In this document: positions 1-13,112 of the stretch, one piece after another | How positions within the stretch are numbered: position 1 is the first letter of the stretch | How the letters are laid out: each line of letters opens with the position of its first letter | The notes under the pieces: model-generated | Database searches by the model: none | The model's input: the letters and a program-made list of their open reading frames with translations, nothing else | What the model was told of the DNA's origin: nothing | Source: Cornus controversa | Lineage: Eukaryota > Streptophyta > Magnoliopsida > Cornales > Cornaceae | Direction of reading: 5' to 3' | NCBI GenBank assembly: GCA_026545225.1 | Contig: CM048845.1 | Span: forward strand, 57,602,033-57,666,032 | Length of the DNA stretch: 64,000 nt | Made by a program: the position numbers and the translations under genes

Positions 1-950
1 TATAATAAGTATATAGATTATTAAAAATATTTAAAAGCAGGACAAGAATAGTTGCTTAAGTGACTGTCCCTAAAACTCCTCTTAAAACATATATCCCAAC
101 AAATTTACGAAATATATCAATCACTTAATAGTTGTTGCATCCCACTTTATTTTCGTAACATGTTTGAATTGATATATGGATTTATCTTGACTCTTAATAG
201 TGTTAGAGTAACAGTGGTTATACTATTATATATCTCTCAAGAGTGAGAGGTCAGAACTTTCAAATGTGTCCAACTCAAAATATTTCATTAAAATCGTAAA
301 AGACCTTTATATGAGAGCTATTAATATGGATAAAAAATATAATAATATATCATTTTAATGAACATTAAATTGAATATATTATTTTAGGATCCCAAAGTTC
401 AAGTAACAACATATAGATTAATATCAAATAATATTTAAAACATATAGATCAGGAATATCAAAACTCAGTATGTTACTAACTCAACTAGTGTCATAATTGA
501 GCCACCAACATTCAGATGTTGTTTAATGTTATTGTTTGATGTTATTCTATATCTTGTTACATTGACATCTAAATAATTGAAAATTTTTAGACTTGGATGT
601 GATGGGTAAATAATTGAATATTAACATAATTCACAGAAGTCCTCATTTTCAATCAAGACAAATCCATAATACTTCAATTCATAGCCCTGCCTTATCACTA
701 TTTTATTTCAAAAAAACGTCTATTTTATTTTAAAAAGCGTAGCCATATTTCTCTCATATTAACATAATTCACAGAAGTCCCCATTTTCAAACTCACTGAC
801 CATGTCAATTCAAACACTATAGGTAATAGAGTGGGATGTAACAAGTATTATGTGATTGATACATTTTGTAAAAATTTTGAAACGTTACCTTGAAATATAG
901 TTTGATTTTATTTTAAAACTTGTTAATTACTTTCAAATAGCAATTATATT
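1..950. other. AT-rich intergenic DNA
   Basis: No gene is recognisable here. The stretch is strongly AT-rich, with only short reading frames. It holds a direct repeat of about 35 bp (about 619-653 and 757-790, beginning attaacataattcacag), separated by roughly 100 bp. It is probably degraded repeat DNA, but no family can be assigned. Confidence 0.5.
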
Positions 951-2255
951 ATCAAATCTGAATAACCAAGAGGGAGAGGGGGTGAATTGGTTCTTTTATA
1001 ATTTTGTACATAAAGTGAGCATAAAAAGCTGATTGAATGTGAGAAATCAATAACTGAACTCTAACAAATAGTGTTCAAGACTAATGAAATAATTATGGAG
1101 GCTCAAGGATGAATGGTAAACAGTGCTCACTTTAGCACTCACCAAACTCACCACATTAACACTCAAACCCTCCTCGAGTCCACAGCTCCCAAAGCTTGGA
1201 CCCAAACACTCAACTTCAACTCAAACATAAATAAAAATGATATGAAAGTCTCTCAAGCACATAAGGTAAGAGTTATAGTTCAAATCTCTTGTAGGAAATG
1301 ACCTTGAACAAATCGGAATGACCTTGAACAAATCAATCTTGGTATTTGACATTTGCATGGATCAATTTTAGTTTCTAGATTGCAAGTGCTAAGCTTGACA
1401 ACAAAAGAATAACATACATGGTCAGTAGTCAGCAGCTTAATTGAACATCAACTAAACATGAACTCAACATCTCCAGTATTGATTATATAATGTCAGCAAT
1501 AAACAACATGGACTGATGAACTCCTAGAAATGAGAAATAACACTTTCAATATCTTAACATACCCACTTATCACCAGGAAAAATTGAACTAAAAATATAAC
1601 TAAAAATACAAGTAATTTTAAAAGTAATCAACAATCATTGATGAAACTAGCTTAAGAAGAATAACAAAAAAAAAAAACAAGAATAAGAAAGATTAAGTGC
1701 AAGATGAACAGAGGGGAAGAACTAAAGAGAAAAAAGAGTGAGAAACGGAGGAACAACTCAGTGAAGAAGAACATTTATATCTGGAAAGATCTACAACATG
1801 CACAGACGAAACTGAGAGGAAAGGGAAATTGTGAAAAATAAGGAAGTGAGAGAGCACAAACCTATAAGGTATGATGCTGGAGGAGAGAAAGAAAGAGGTG
1901 ATGTAGCTCTTCTCTATTGTTAGAGAAGATTGGCTTTGGGGAAGAAATGATTTGACCTAGGGTTTGGGGAAATCAAATCATCTTTGTTTGGCTCAAATCG
2001 TATCTTCACCTCCACCAATATTTATAGGCCGAATCAATTTTGAAACTATCATTTTGATTGTTTTTTTGATCTAGGATTTGTGCTCTTGAGACGAAACCAA
2101 ATCATCTGGATGCACCTAGAGAGAGAGTGGATGAATGAATGGAAAATTAGAAACGAAACAGAAATGTCTATTAAGAGAGAGGGAGAGAGAGAGAGAGGGG
2201 GAAATGTATAAAATATTTTTTGTATATGTGTTACTTATGTGGTGTGGAAGTGCCT
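951..2255 (-). mobile_element. Possible Copia-type LTR remnant, reverse orientation
   Basis: Near 975-990 the sequence reads gggggtgaattggttc. Its reverse complement resembles the phrase found close to the 3' end of the Copia LTRs at 9,690-10,609 and 20,057-21,333. The rest is AT-rich with a GA-rich tract at about 2,110-2,205 and no convincing coding region. The block may be a separate decayed LTR lying beside the better-preserved one that starts at about 2,256. The family call is inference and the borders are approximate. Confidence 0.3.
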
Positions 2256-3300
2256 ACGAATTAAAGTTTGATTTAAAATCTAGAGGGGGTGAATAGGTTC
2301 ACTTGCTCGTTTGCTTAACTTTTTAGACTAATTCAATTTTAAATCCAATTAAAAATCAATCAAACAGATAAATAAAGGAAAATAATGATGGTAATAGATA
2401 TACGTGAAAAAACTCAAGTTGGGAAAAAAATCACTGGGGAGGCTAGGCAACGCCTCAAGAAACTAATCCACTATGTTAAAGCAAAGTACATGAGACTATG
2501 TCTCAGACTCACACCCCTCTTCACTCTACCAAGAATCTAATGCGGAAAACCTCAGGCTTACACATGCGACTTAACGTCCAATTGATGCAAACTTGCAACT
2601 AACGTCACGATCTTTGCAGAAAGGTAGTTGGAAGAACATAAATACTCAACTAGTATTTTGTTTCTTTCGTAATGTGATTCAGTTCACCTTTTTTCATAAG
2701 CAAGCAATAGAAGAACCGCAAATTCAATGTTCTGATTGGCAAAGAATTTTGATGTAGTCTCTGTACAACTAATCTGGATAAAAACACCATCCTAAATATC
2801 ATTCGTGAATTATAAATGTGTGCTCTCAAAAGATAGAACAATATTTTGTTCTAAAAATATTTGTAAAAGCTTTCTCTCCCTAAAATAATTATTTTCTGAA
2901 AGCATAAATGTAAAAAAAAACATAAATAAGTATATATAGGTATAGGAGTCCTAACTCTACTTAGAAAATAAGTTAAAAATTAATATAAGACATTCCTAGA
3001 AGTTTCAAATAAAAAAGGATTCAGATTTTTTGTCAAAAAATAATTTCCTTTTTGAAACAGGATAAGTAGGACCGATGCCCAAAAATCAAGACCGATGGGA
3101 CTTTTTGAAAAACCTGCAGAAACTAAACTGTTGAGAAAAGTTGGACCAGTTCTGAAAATTAGAGACCAGTTCTACTTTAAAAAATCTTAATTTTAACCAA
3201 AAATCCTAGTTTTTCAAAATAGACTCTTAAAATACAAAGTGCAACGTGTCATCACCATACTTACTTGTACTATATGATATTCTCATTGAATTAACCATTT
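2256..3300 (-). mobile_element. Copia (SIRE/Maximus-like) LTR fragment, reverse orientation
   Basis: This stretch reads as the reverse complement of the LTR seen at about 9,690-10,609, 20,057-21,333 and 25,505-26,426. Near 2,285 it has ctagagggggtgaatagg, the mirror of the cctattcacccccctctag block close to the 3' end of those LTRs. Farther in (about 3,060-3,180) it shows the diverged 'accagttc' repeats also seen in the other copies. It is a fossil without an adjoining coding region, probably a solo LTR or fragment. It is clearly diverged from the other copies, so it is not recent. Confidence 0.55.
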
Positions 3301-4154
3301 CGATGCACTTATTCATCAACTTGAAGATTTTGAAAATCGATACAGAAAATAAATAGAAAAATACAACTCGATTAATCAAATTTTGAACACCAAAATTAGC
3401 CAATTACAAATTTATATCTCACAATACATACACCAAGGCGCAACCATACATATATATGAAACTCTCCTTAGTTAAATATTTTTATCGATCCTATGATGTG
3501 GCTTTTTTTATTAATAAATGACGTGGCTCCATCACAACCATCAAATGAGAACTGGCTACAAGCCTCACTAGAGATTATTTTTCTTGGTATAGGCATTGCC
3601 TGACAACTCTCCCTTTCTTTGAAGAGGCAATACATAGGAAAGGTAAAGTTGGCTTCTCTAGACTTTTTACAATCTACTGGGTCCAGTCTCTCTCTCTTTC
3701 CCATAAAAATTAAATAGTGATATATATACTTATGAAGCAGAAATTTACCCCGAACAGGTCAAATGCCAACCTGTAAAAAAGACAAGAGTGGGGCAGTCGG
3801 AAAGACACTGGCTTGGTACTGGCCAACTGTACTCTAACGATTAAATCAGATACCGAAAAGGCTTGTTCAAGCTAAAAAGGCACTTTATAGGGTATTAATT
3901 GCGTACCTAGTACATGGACCGTCTCTATAGGAGACTAACTCTTCAATTCTTCAGACTTATCTGGGGGAGATCATTCCTGGTCAAAGTATACTTTTTGTCC
4001 ATGTCACGTGTCACAATTGGTGTCAAATACTTTATCAGATGCCCCATGTTCACGAGGGTCGCTAGTCGGACCTTAGGAACACCTTGGCTGACATGCTAGA
4101 CTCTATCTTGGCCCGTGGATTTTAAACCACTACAAGCTTTCTCCTTTTTTTTTT

Positions 4155-4590
4155 TTTGCCGCCCTTGGGCCTTGGCCATGGCTACCCATGGGGGTTAGCT
4201 GCCCTTGGGCCTTGGCCTTGTCCGCCCTTGGGCTTGGCTGCCTTTAGGCCTTGGCCTTGGCCACCCTCGAGGGCTGGCCTTCCTTAGGGGGTGGCCTTGG
4301 CCGCCCTTGGTGGGCTCGGCCCTTGGCTGGGCCGGGCTCCTCTTGGGCCGACCACTTGGTCGAGCCAATTTTTTCCTGGGCTCGGCCCTTGGCTGGGCTC
4401 CTATTGGGTCTGCCGCTTAGTCGGGCAAGTTTCTTCTTGGGCCCAGCCATTGGTCTTCTTGGGCCAGCCACTTGGTCGGGCCGGTTTCTTTTTGGGCCCG
4501 GCCCTTGGCCGAGTTCCTCTTGGGCCTGCCAGTTTCTTATTGGGCCTAGCCTTTGGCCGGGCTCCTCTTGGGCCGGCCGCTACTAGGTTG
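4155..4590. repeat. GC-rich degenerate minisatellite inside the Gypsy fossil
   Basis: This is a run of imperfect repeats built on gcccttggcc and cttgggcc phrases. It is far richer in GC than the surroundings and keeps long open frames in several phases on both strands. Those frames are a by-product of the repeat composition, not genes. It lies between the lower LTR and the second tandem array of the Gypsy element. Confidence 0.75.
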
Positions 4591-4727
4591 GTATATAAGA
4601 ACCCAATTTATATATATATATAAATTGATTATTGCTCTGAAAAATTGAACCTTAACTAATAGACTCTAATGGTCTCACCCTAACCATTATGCCAATGACT
4701 CACTTGGTTAAGAAACTTTATTGTAAC

Positions 4728-5390
4728 ATGTTGTGCCCTCGTAGGGTCAGTTGACAATATTCTTGGGATTAATTATCCCGCCTTTTCCATTAAAGCCCTC
4801 TTTAGAGGTGTGTCCCTGTAGGGCTATGCCCTCGTAAGGTTGTGTCCCCATAGGGTTGTGCCCCCGTAGGGCTGTTTGACAATGTTCTCAGAATTAACTC
4901 ATCCCATATTTTTCATTAAAGCCTTCCTTGGAAGTGTATCCTCGTAGGGTTGTGCCCACGTAAGGCTATTTTAACAATGTTCTCGAAATTTATCCATCCC
5001 ACATTTTTATTAAAGGCCCTCCTTGGAGGTGTATCCCTGTAGGGTTATGCTCACATAGGACTATTTTAACAATTTTCTCAAAATTCATCCATCCCGCCTT
5101 TTTCATTAAAGGCCCTCCTTGGAGGTGTATCCCCGTAGGGTTTTGCCCACATAGGGCTATGCCCCCTAGGGCTCTTTAACAATGTTCTTAGAATTAATTC
5201 ATCCTGCTTTTTTCATTAAAGACCCTCTTTGGAGGTGTATCCCCGTAGGGTTGTTCCCACGTAGGGCTATTTTAATAATATTCTTGGATTTCATTCATCC
5301 CGCCTTTTTTATTAAAGGCCCTCATTGGAGTTGTATCCCTTAGGATTGTGCCCTGTAGATTTGTGCCCCCGTAGGGCTATTTGGGCACTT
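4728..5390. repeat. Tandem array, about six 95-125 bp units
   Basis: The phrase ccccgtagggttgtgccc, followed by tttaacaatgttctc and cattaaaggccctc, recurs about every 95-125 bp, giving roughly six degenerate units. The array directly follows the GC-rich array and belongs to the non-coding part of the Gypsy fossil. Tandem arrays near the 3' untranslated region are known in Tat-lineage elements. Confidence 0.75.
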
Positions 5391-7865
5391 TTTTGTTTTA
5401 GTTATAACAACATATTTTGGAACAAAAGAGTCTGTAGATATTCTAGTAACAAATAGAGAATTATTCAAGAAAACCTCAGAGATATCATCCCAAGGCTCGA
5501 TATTAAACTGAGTTTCAGCTGGAACTATTAAAGTAAATGCAACTTTTTTTAAAAAGAAAGTCTTACTGATGGCAGTTCCTCAGATGCTTAGCATTCCAAA
5601 GATGGGCCAACTACCTCCCTTCTAATGTCTCTAATCAATATACCCCCTGTCGTCTCCAAGTCCACCGGCGATAACTCTAATTTCCCTCAATAGAGGATTT
5701 CTTTGAGTGATGTCATCTTTACCATCCCTTTCCCATGGGCAGTTCCGTGTTCCCCTCTCATTTCCGGCCACAAATCTTTGTAGTTGTCCCCTACGAATTA
5801 GACTTTTAATCTATCTTTTCAAGTCTATCCACTCATCTATATCGTGCCCATGGTCACGATGGAACCTGCAATACTTGTCACGGGACCTCTTGGAGGGATC
5901 GATTCTTAGTTTTGGAGTCATGCCACAACCAGGTCATCTTGGATGTAGAGGAGAATTTGGCTTATTGACGTGTTTAAGGGGGTAAAGGTGTTAAATCCCT
6001 TGTCACAATACGATGCTTTATCGATCTACGCCCGTGACATTTTTCTATACTTGGGGTCGCTATCTTCCTCACTGGAATGTCCCCCCTTTTCCTGTCTGCC
6101 ATTCTCACATCAAAGGCATCCTCTATGTTCATGTACTTTTGGACCTTCATGACTAGCTCGGACATGCTTTTTGGAGGGTGCTTGGAAATTGAGTACAAGA
6201 ACTTTGAAGGCAGTAGGCCTCTCATGAATGCGATAACTGCCACCTTATCGTCCAGAACATCGACCTACAACATCTCCCTGTTAAACCGGTTAATGTAGTC
6301 TCGCAATGACTTTCCCTTAGTTTGTCTTACGTTCAGGAGATAGGTGACGGGCTTTCTATGCCTTCGGGCGGTAATAAATTGCCTACGAACAATTGGCTCA
6401 GTTCTTTGAAGGAACGTATAGATGCCGGCTTCAGGTTGTTAAACCATGATCGGGTAGAACCCTTCGATGTAGTAGGAAAGGCTCTACACAGGATTTCATT
6501 TGGTACTCCTTGGAGATACATCAAAGCCTTGACCTCTCCAGATGATCTAGCGAGTCCCTGGTCCCATCAAAGCTTTCAAGGGTGGGCATCTTGAAGTTGT
6601 TAGGCAAAGGATAGTTCATTACCCCAACGGAGAAAGGGAAGTTGGTTTGTTGAACCAGATCCTCTACTATAGCAGGGCATTTTCTCGTCATGACGTAAGC
6701 CATGCTCTCTACCTTGGCTCTGAGGTTATGCATCTCTATATCATAATAGGCAGCCTTCGCTGGATGCCCTGAGTTTTCATGAGTACGAGTCCTAAACCCC
6801 AATTCCCTTTGGGCACGAGCTCTCTCTGGCGGGACTAGGTGAATTCTCGATCGCTTCTCACTTGGCTCTGGGCCACGTCATCTGCCGGAACTCTACTATC
6901 TCGGCCTATGTCATCCCCTTCTAGATCAACAGGCCTGAGGTGACTCCGTGATGGCATTGGTGCCACAGGAGGAAGGCGTTGTAGGATTGCCACATTTTGC
7001 TGGAGTACTTGGGCCAAACTTTGATTCAATTTCTGAACGTGGTATTCCAATGCTGCGACTTATTTTGGGTCATTTGGGATTCCGGGGTATGCCTTAGGGA
7101 AGTCTCCTTGACTAGGGGGCTGCATTCTTCCATCCCCTATCGTCGGCAAGTTGTGACTGGTAAAGTTTGGGACGACGGGCAGATTGTGGCCAGTAGGGGG
7201 ATCCTATCCGGATGGAAGATTGTGACCAACAGAAATATCCTGTTCGGTTGGAGGATTGTGATCGGTAGGAAGATTCTCTCTAGCCGTAGTCTCTAGCCCA
7301 GATCGTAAGTGCATCATGTTTCGTATATGATTCATGTAGAACAATCAAGTTTGTGATCTTTTTCACAGATGACGCCAACAGATGAAACAGAAATTCACCC
7401 CGAATAGGTCAAACGCCAACCTGTAAAAAGACAAGAGTAGGGTAGTCGGAAAGACACCGGCATGGTGCCAGCCGACTGTACTCCGACGATCAAGTCAGAT
7501 ATTAAAAAGGTTTGTTCAAGCTAGAAAGGCACTTTAGAGGGTATTAATTGCGCACCTGGAACATGGACCGTCTCTGTAGGAGACTGACTCTTCAATTCTC
7601 CAGACTTATCTGGGCCTTTTTGTCGACGTCCCGTGTAACAATTGGTGTCAAATACTCTATCAAATGAGAACTGGCTACAAGCCTCACTGGAGATGAGTTT
7701 TGTCAGTATAGGCATTGGCTGACACTCTCTCTTTATCTGAAGAGACAATACATGAGAAAGGTAAAGTTGGCTTCTTAAAAAAAAATTTAGACTTTTTACA
7801 ATCTAGTGGGTCCAGTCTCTCTCTCTTTCCCACAAAAATTATATAGTGATATATATACACACTAG

Positions 7866-8063
7866 AGCAATGATTAATTTGACTTTTTTTTAATTTTTTT
7901 TAAAATCTCATGGTGTGGGATCTGGTGAAGAGAATATATTACTATTTTTGAATTTTTAATATATTGTTGGACCTCTTTGAATTTTTTTCAAATTTTCAGT
8001 GGAGGAAATTGTATAAAATTTTCAAACTTTCAGTGGGGGCAATTATACAATTATAAAAAAAAT
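7866..8063. other. AT-rich spacer
   Basis: No gene is visible. Short related phrases (ttttcagtggagg and ttcagtgggggcaatt) repeat within it, and similar wording returns at about 8,935-8,955. This suggests that the two MITE-like elements inserted into an older repeat. Confidence 0.4.
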
Positions 8064-8345
8064 GGTTAAATTCATAAAACCCCCCTCTACTCTCAAAAAT
8101 TCTCATCAAACCTCCTGAATTTTCAAAAACCCCCCATCTACCATCAATTTCTCACATATAAGGACAAAATTAAATGGCTCCGTCAATTTGACAATGAAAT
8201 TACCAAAATATCCTTCCCTTATTTAATAAAATAAATTAATAAAAAAAAGTTATTTGTAAATCACAAATGTATCCTTTACAAGGGTGAAGGGGCAGTTTGA
8301 GAAAATTAGAAAGTAGACGGGGGTTTCTTGATTTTTGCCTAAAAT
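8064..8345. mobile_element. MITE-like element with imperfect terminal inverted repeats
   Basis: The left end (ggttaaattcataaaacc, then a run of C and ctctac) matches the reverse complement of the right end near 8,312-8,345 in its core 'aaaccccc.tctac'. There is no coding capacity. The same terminal motif begins the element at 8,626-8,898. A clear target-site duplication was not found, so the superfamily is open. Confidence 0.5.
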
Positions 8346-8625
8346 GGGTCGTCCTCTCCTTCAGCTCACATCATGCTAATGTAAAGTTCAAATTCCACCA
8401 TTTTATATTTTTGAAGCTTTCTCTCTCCAAATTGAACCTATATAAAGCCACAAAACTCAAATGAAATTTTGGGTTATTATTAATCTACAAATTTCAAATC
8501 CTAATATTCAGTATTTACATAACTATTCACAGTTTAAGAAAAAAAAATTCATTCTTAGTTAGGGTTCTTGTACACACACACACACATATATATATATATT
8601 TATAAATGCAGCAAGTGTGTATATT

Positions 8626-8898
8626 GGGTTAAAATCATAAAACCCCCCTCTACTATAAAAAAATTCTCATAAAATCTCCCTTACTATCAGGGTATTTTAG
8701 TCATTTTAGTTTCAATAGATGCGTCAAGGGTAATTTAGTCATTTACACACCACTTAACAGCTCACGTGAGATGCACGTGCAGCTTTTCCATTAATTTCAA
8801 CGGAAAACTAACGAGAGCGGGAAATTTGATTGATTTTTTAGTATAGGGGGTTTTATGTGAATTTTTTATAGTAGAAGGGGGATTTCTGAATTTAACCC
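8626..8898. mobile_element. MITE with about 60-bp terminal inverted repeats
   Basis: The left end begins gggttaaaatcataaaac and continues through a C run and ctactataaaaaaattc. The right end is its imperfect reverse complement (about 8,838-8,898), with ttttatagtagaaggggg and ending in tttaaccc. The element is about 273 bp and non-coding. No convincing target-site duplication is visible. The termini are shared with the neighbour at 8,064-8,345. Confidence 0.65.
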
Positions 8899-9459
8899 TA
8901 AAAAAATTTATATTATAATGAAAATTTTGAAAAGTCCAATGGGGGAAATTTTCCCCAATGGTCTCTCTGTGGCTCAACACTGACCATCGCCATTGCCTTC
9001 CACCATCACCACTATCACCGCCGCCTTTCACAACCACCACCGTCGTCGCCGCTGCTGCTGCCTTTCACCACCACCGCCATTTTTAAAAAACATTTTATAG
9101 AAGCATGCTATTTTTTTAGTTTAATTTATTTGTTATTGAGAAAAGTATTTTGGAGAATTCAATTGTAAATTCATTATATTCTATGTTTTAAATTGGTTCA
9201 GCCAAACACTAGAATGATGATCATTCCATTCCTACATCATTTTATATTTACAACCAAACTGTAGAATGGGTATGACCATTTCTTTCCATTCTCATTCTTA
9301 TTCTCATTCCATTTCTACTTACATTTCGTTCTATTTTCACTTGCATTCCATTCCATTTTAACGTTCCAAACGTATTAAAAGACTCTACCCTTCACTCATC
9401 TTCTATCCCCATTGAGTTAGGATAGAAGCAAGGTTTATAGAAAAATTATGGAACAAATT
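8899..9459. other. Spacer with CCA/CCG trinucleotide tract and duplicated 95-bp segment
   Basis: No gene is seen. Positions 8,970-9,080 are rich in cac/gcc/gct triplets, which creates an open frame that I reject as low complexity. Positions 9,130-9,370 carry many 'cattcc' phrases. Positions 9,375-9,465 (aagactctacccttcac onward) duplicate a stretch of segment copy A at 11,562-11,655 with few differences, so part of copy A lies on both sides of the inserted LTR sequences. Confidence 0.5.
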
Positions 9460-9689
9460 GCACTAAAAAAGAAACGAAAAAGGAAATAAACATAGAGAAA
9501 ATCAGTAACATATTCTTTCTTAATTTAATTAGAATTAGTAACATATTCTTTCTTAATTTAATTAAAATTAGTCATAACAATTCAACACAGTCTCTGTGAT
9601 TCGACATCCCTTTCGATAGCCATATTCTACAAAGAATTTTTTCTATTGTGAAGTAGTAATTTTAATTGACACTTAGCCACAATCAGGTA
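9460..9689 (+). mobile_element. Fragment of a second LTR retrotransposon type
   Basis: Positions 9,580-9,680 (acagtctctgtgattcgaca onward) match 25,400-25,505 in front of the LTR of copy C, so this fragment was present before the segments were duplicated. The wording resembles LTR-end sequence of plant retrotransposons. A ~36-bp stretch (agtaacatattctttc onward) is duplicated in tandem at about 9,504-9,575. It is a fossil of unknown family. Confidence 0.45.
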
Positions 9690-10609
9690 TGGGCTGGACC
9701 GGTCTAAGTCTCCTGATGGCGAATTTTGGCTCGACAATGTCATATTTTTACCAAATTTGACTTTGAAATTTTCTTAAAAATCAAAATTCATTTCCTATTG
9801 ATTTTTAACTTATCTTTTAGGAAAAAATAGGGTTTTTAACATCTATAAAAATCTCATATGTTTTCTCTCTAGGTGTGCTCTGGAAAACCTTTCTATATAC
9901 ATCAAAAAGATTATTTTCTAGAGAGAGAAAGTATAGAGATATTTTTAGAATAGAGAATTCTTCTTTATTTCTTTGTTTATATTTGTTTGAGAAATCACAC
10001 ACATATATACAGTACGAATGATTTAGGTTGTGTTTCTCTATTCGCTTGATCAATCATTTGAAGACTACTTCAAAGATTCCTATTGATCAAGCTACTAGAT
10101 CTTTTGATTTCTTCTACAACTGTTCGTTGGTGAGGAAGGAGAAAAAGATCGCACTACGAAGGGGATAAAATACTTGCTGAGTGTTCGTCACTTCGAGTTA
10201 CATTCTGTTAGAATTGTGACGTTAGTCAGGAGTCTGCAGCGATTGGACGAGGGAGTCGTAATAGTAAGTCTGATGCGTTTGGCATCAAGTTCTTGTCAGA
10301 GTGGAGTGGGTGTGAGTCTCGGAAAGAGTCTATTGTACTTTGATTCGACGATAGTAGATTTGGTTCTCCGAGACAATAACTCTCACCTGTGATTTTTTTC
10401 TGATCTTGATTTTTCACGTATATCTGATACATTCTTTACTTTATTGCACTTTATTTATTTACTTATTTTATGAGACTGCTTTAATTTTTAATTGGACTTA
10501 AAATTGAGATAATCTGAAAAATTGAGTAAACGAGCGAGTAAACCTATTCACCCCCCTCTAGATTTTATTCAAACTTTCGCAGCCACTTCCGCACTGCGCA
10601 ACTCACAGA
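9690..10609 (+). mobile_element. Copia (SIRE-like) LTR, solo or truncated
   Basis: It matches the LTR at 20,057-21,333 over most of its length and ends in the same way (gcgcaactcaca). In the element at 20,057 this end is followed by a primer binding site, but here it is followed by unrelated DNA (gacaccatgc). The 5' part of the LTR is missing. The same LTR with the same right flank occurs at 25,505-26,426, so it inserted before segment copies A and C separated. Confidence 0.65.
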
Positions 10610-13112
10610 CACCATGCAAAAACACTTATATGCCCTTTGACTTTGTGAAATGACTAATTTAACCTTTAAAATTTGATAAAAGACCAAAATACCCTAACTC
10701 TATTTTTCTCTCTTTTTTCTTTTCTTTTTCTCTATCATCTCTCTCTTCTTTCTCCTTCTCTCTCCTCTTTCTCTTCTTTTCTTCTGCCAAATGAATTCAA
10801 AATGTCTACCTCGAAAATATAAATATTTTCTTACCCGAATATATATTTATATTACATTTAAGCTTGGTGCAAAATATTTTGCTTATTTACTGTCTAAAAT
10901 CACTCTATCTAGCCATCTAATGGTCACGATTCACAATGCATTGATAGTGTCATAGGCACGGACATACACTAGTTCATATATATATATATATTATAAAAAG
11001 TCATAGCCTACCTGGAACAATTTTTTTTTCCTTTCGGGTGAATCATTCCATGAACCCATTACAGAGAAATAAGGTGTAATTGATATTTCAATTGGAAATG
11101 GATTGTTTGTTATGACTTCATTTGAACTGGTAAAGGATTTGGTCCTTTTCAGTCACTAAAGCCAATACGGTTGCCAAGAGTTTCCTTACTTTTATGAATG
11201 AAAATTATGTAATAGAAGTTGAAAGAGATTCATTGATTTAGGATATGGTTTGATGCAAGTGTTGGATGAGAGAGAGAGAACCAGAGATTGAGAGGGAGAG
11301 TGAAGGGTAAAGAATAGTGTAATAATGAGAGGTAAAATAATCATTAATCATAATTGATATTTTTTTATAAAAAAAATAATAAAATATTGTGAGTATTTTA
11401 GACATTTTATATGTAAAGTAATGGCGTTAGAGGCGAAAATATATAATGAATTTATACAAGAGTTATAAACAAAATTTGTATATGTTTGAAATAAGTCCAA
11501 ACCACATGGGTATCACTGTAATTTATCCAAAATTTTAACATGCCAAGATTACACGTACGTACTAAGACTCTACCCTTCATTCGTCTTCTATCCACCATTG
11601 AATTGGGATAGAAGCAAGGTTTATAGAAAAATAATGGAACAAACTGCACTAAAAAAAAAACATATGGATAAAAGGCCTCCTCAAACACAAACTCACTGAA
11701 AAATCAGACTGGTCTGGGCTCCAACATCTACGAACAAGCCAGCCCATCATCTCCTTTGTCAATGGGCTGCCTCTCCGCAGATATAAGTGGCACTCTAGGC
11801 CCACCTGGCTAATTCAAGCCTTTGATGTTGAATTTTCAATTCTTTCTTAGTTCTTTTATATTGTCAGGGAAAAAAATATTTTTTGGCAAATTTAAGATGT
11901 AAAATAAAAAATGTGGTGAGCCAAGTTTGTATTATCTGAGATTGACGTTTATATGCATTAGGGATCGAATTTCTTATTTTTATATTTTTTTTTTACTATC
12001 CCATGAATTTGAGATATTTTGCTACAAAAAAAATACATAATGCACGTAGCAATTTGAGTTAAAATTTCAGTGATCTATTATTTTCTAATTTTCTCATTGC
12101 TCAAAATTATTTGGCGAAGTAAGAAGAATTTACCGGCTATAATATTAAACGGGAATTTTTGAAGTACCGTCAATCGTAATATCAAGCGTGTTATTTTTTC
12201 ATGTACAAAAAATAAATAAAATGAAATTAAAAAAATTGTGCTAGACCTTGTGCAAAAGTATTTTGTACAATTTATTTGATAAATTATGGTTTCATGAACT
12301 AAATTTGTTTCAATTTATGTTGAGATTTTTTTGCAATAATATCAACAATGCTTGCGCAGTGTAAGTTCCTCCAAAATGTTTTCATTTTCCATATATTATC
12401 TCTTTGTAATAATAATAAATAAATAAATAAAAGAAAGAAAAAGTGAACATATATTTTCTTTGAAATAATCTTAAGAATTAATTTACGCAAATAATTAACA
12501 AATTTTTAAGCAATTGTCATAGTGGCTAATGGTAAATTTATATATATGTAAAATTGTTTTTACAATTTCAATGGAAACTCCACTCACCCTTGTGATTTTT
12601 TAAGATTGATTTTTTTTTATAAAAAAAAAAGAAAAATCCCTTATTAGTTTTTAATTTTACATCTATCGGTGTTACATTTTAACTTCCCCAAACCTCAAGG
12701 CCATGAGGCCACTGCAAGTTCCCAATTCATAATAGGCCTGACTTGGGCTTAGTTAGGTTTGGAGTTACAAAATTGAGAACCAAGCCAGCATGGCCCGACC
12801 TTTATGCATAACGTGGACCAACGTGCCTTGAAAGTAATCTTATGATTTTCTTGGGAGGCAAGTATTATTATGAAAAATGAATGTTGTTGGATTTTCAAAT
12901 TAGTTTTGGTTTCAACGAGTTGTTTTCGGTTTTTCGTCGCTCCAATGAACTGCATTTGTTACCAAACCGCTCTTTTGCAGCTTATTTGTATGTGTTCGTA
13001 GTCACAGCTGATCATCAGAATATTTGCGGGTGACTGATATATTATATATTTCATATTATATCTATTGTTAGATTATATATATATTCCTAAACTATATAGG
13101 TTTTTTACACCT

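Larger units (their letters stand above)
3480..7870 (-). mobile_element. Decayed Ty3/Gypsy (Tat-like) LTR element with gag remains
   Basis: A block of about 480 bp at 7,378-7,865 is repeated in rearranged order at about 3,500-4,130, consistent with LTR sequence at both ends. On the minus strand the upper copy is followed by a short primer-binding-like stretch (about 7,366-7,378) and then by gag-derived sequence from about 7,050 down to 5,745. The gag remains include the capsid-like motif FRxxLPxxxxSWFNxL-type block near 6,333-6,524 and a 'KYCRFHRDHGHD' block near 5,850, which is typical of the Tat/Retand branch. No pol region is present. Two tandem-repeat arrays fill 4,155-5,390. The element is a broken, non-autonomous fossil with several disruptions. 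The lower LTR is permuted relative to the upper, so its ends are uncertain. Confidence 0.7.

Noticed and set aside
4205-4623. Several overlapping open frames on both strands (71-111 codons)
   Set aside because: They follow from the repetitive GC-rich array; all phases stay open and the peptides are W/G/L/P repeats.
8762-9040. 92-codon minus-strand frame with G-D-G-rich start
   Set aside because: It spans a MITE end and a trinucleotide-rich tract, with no family features.
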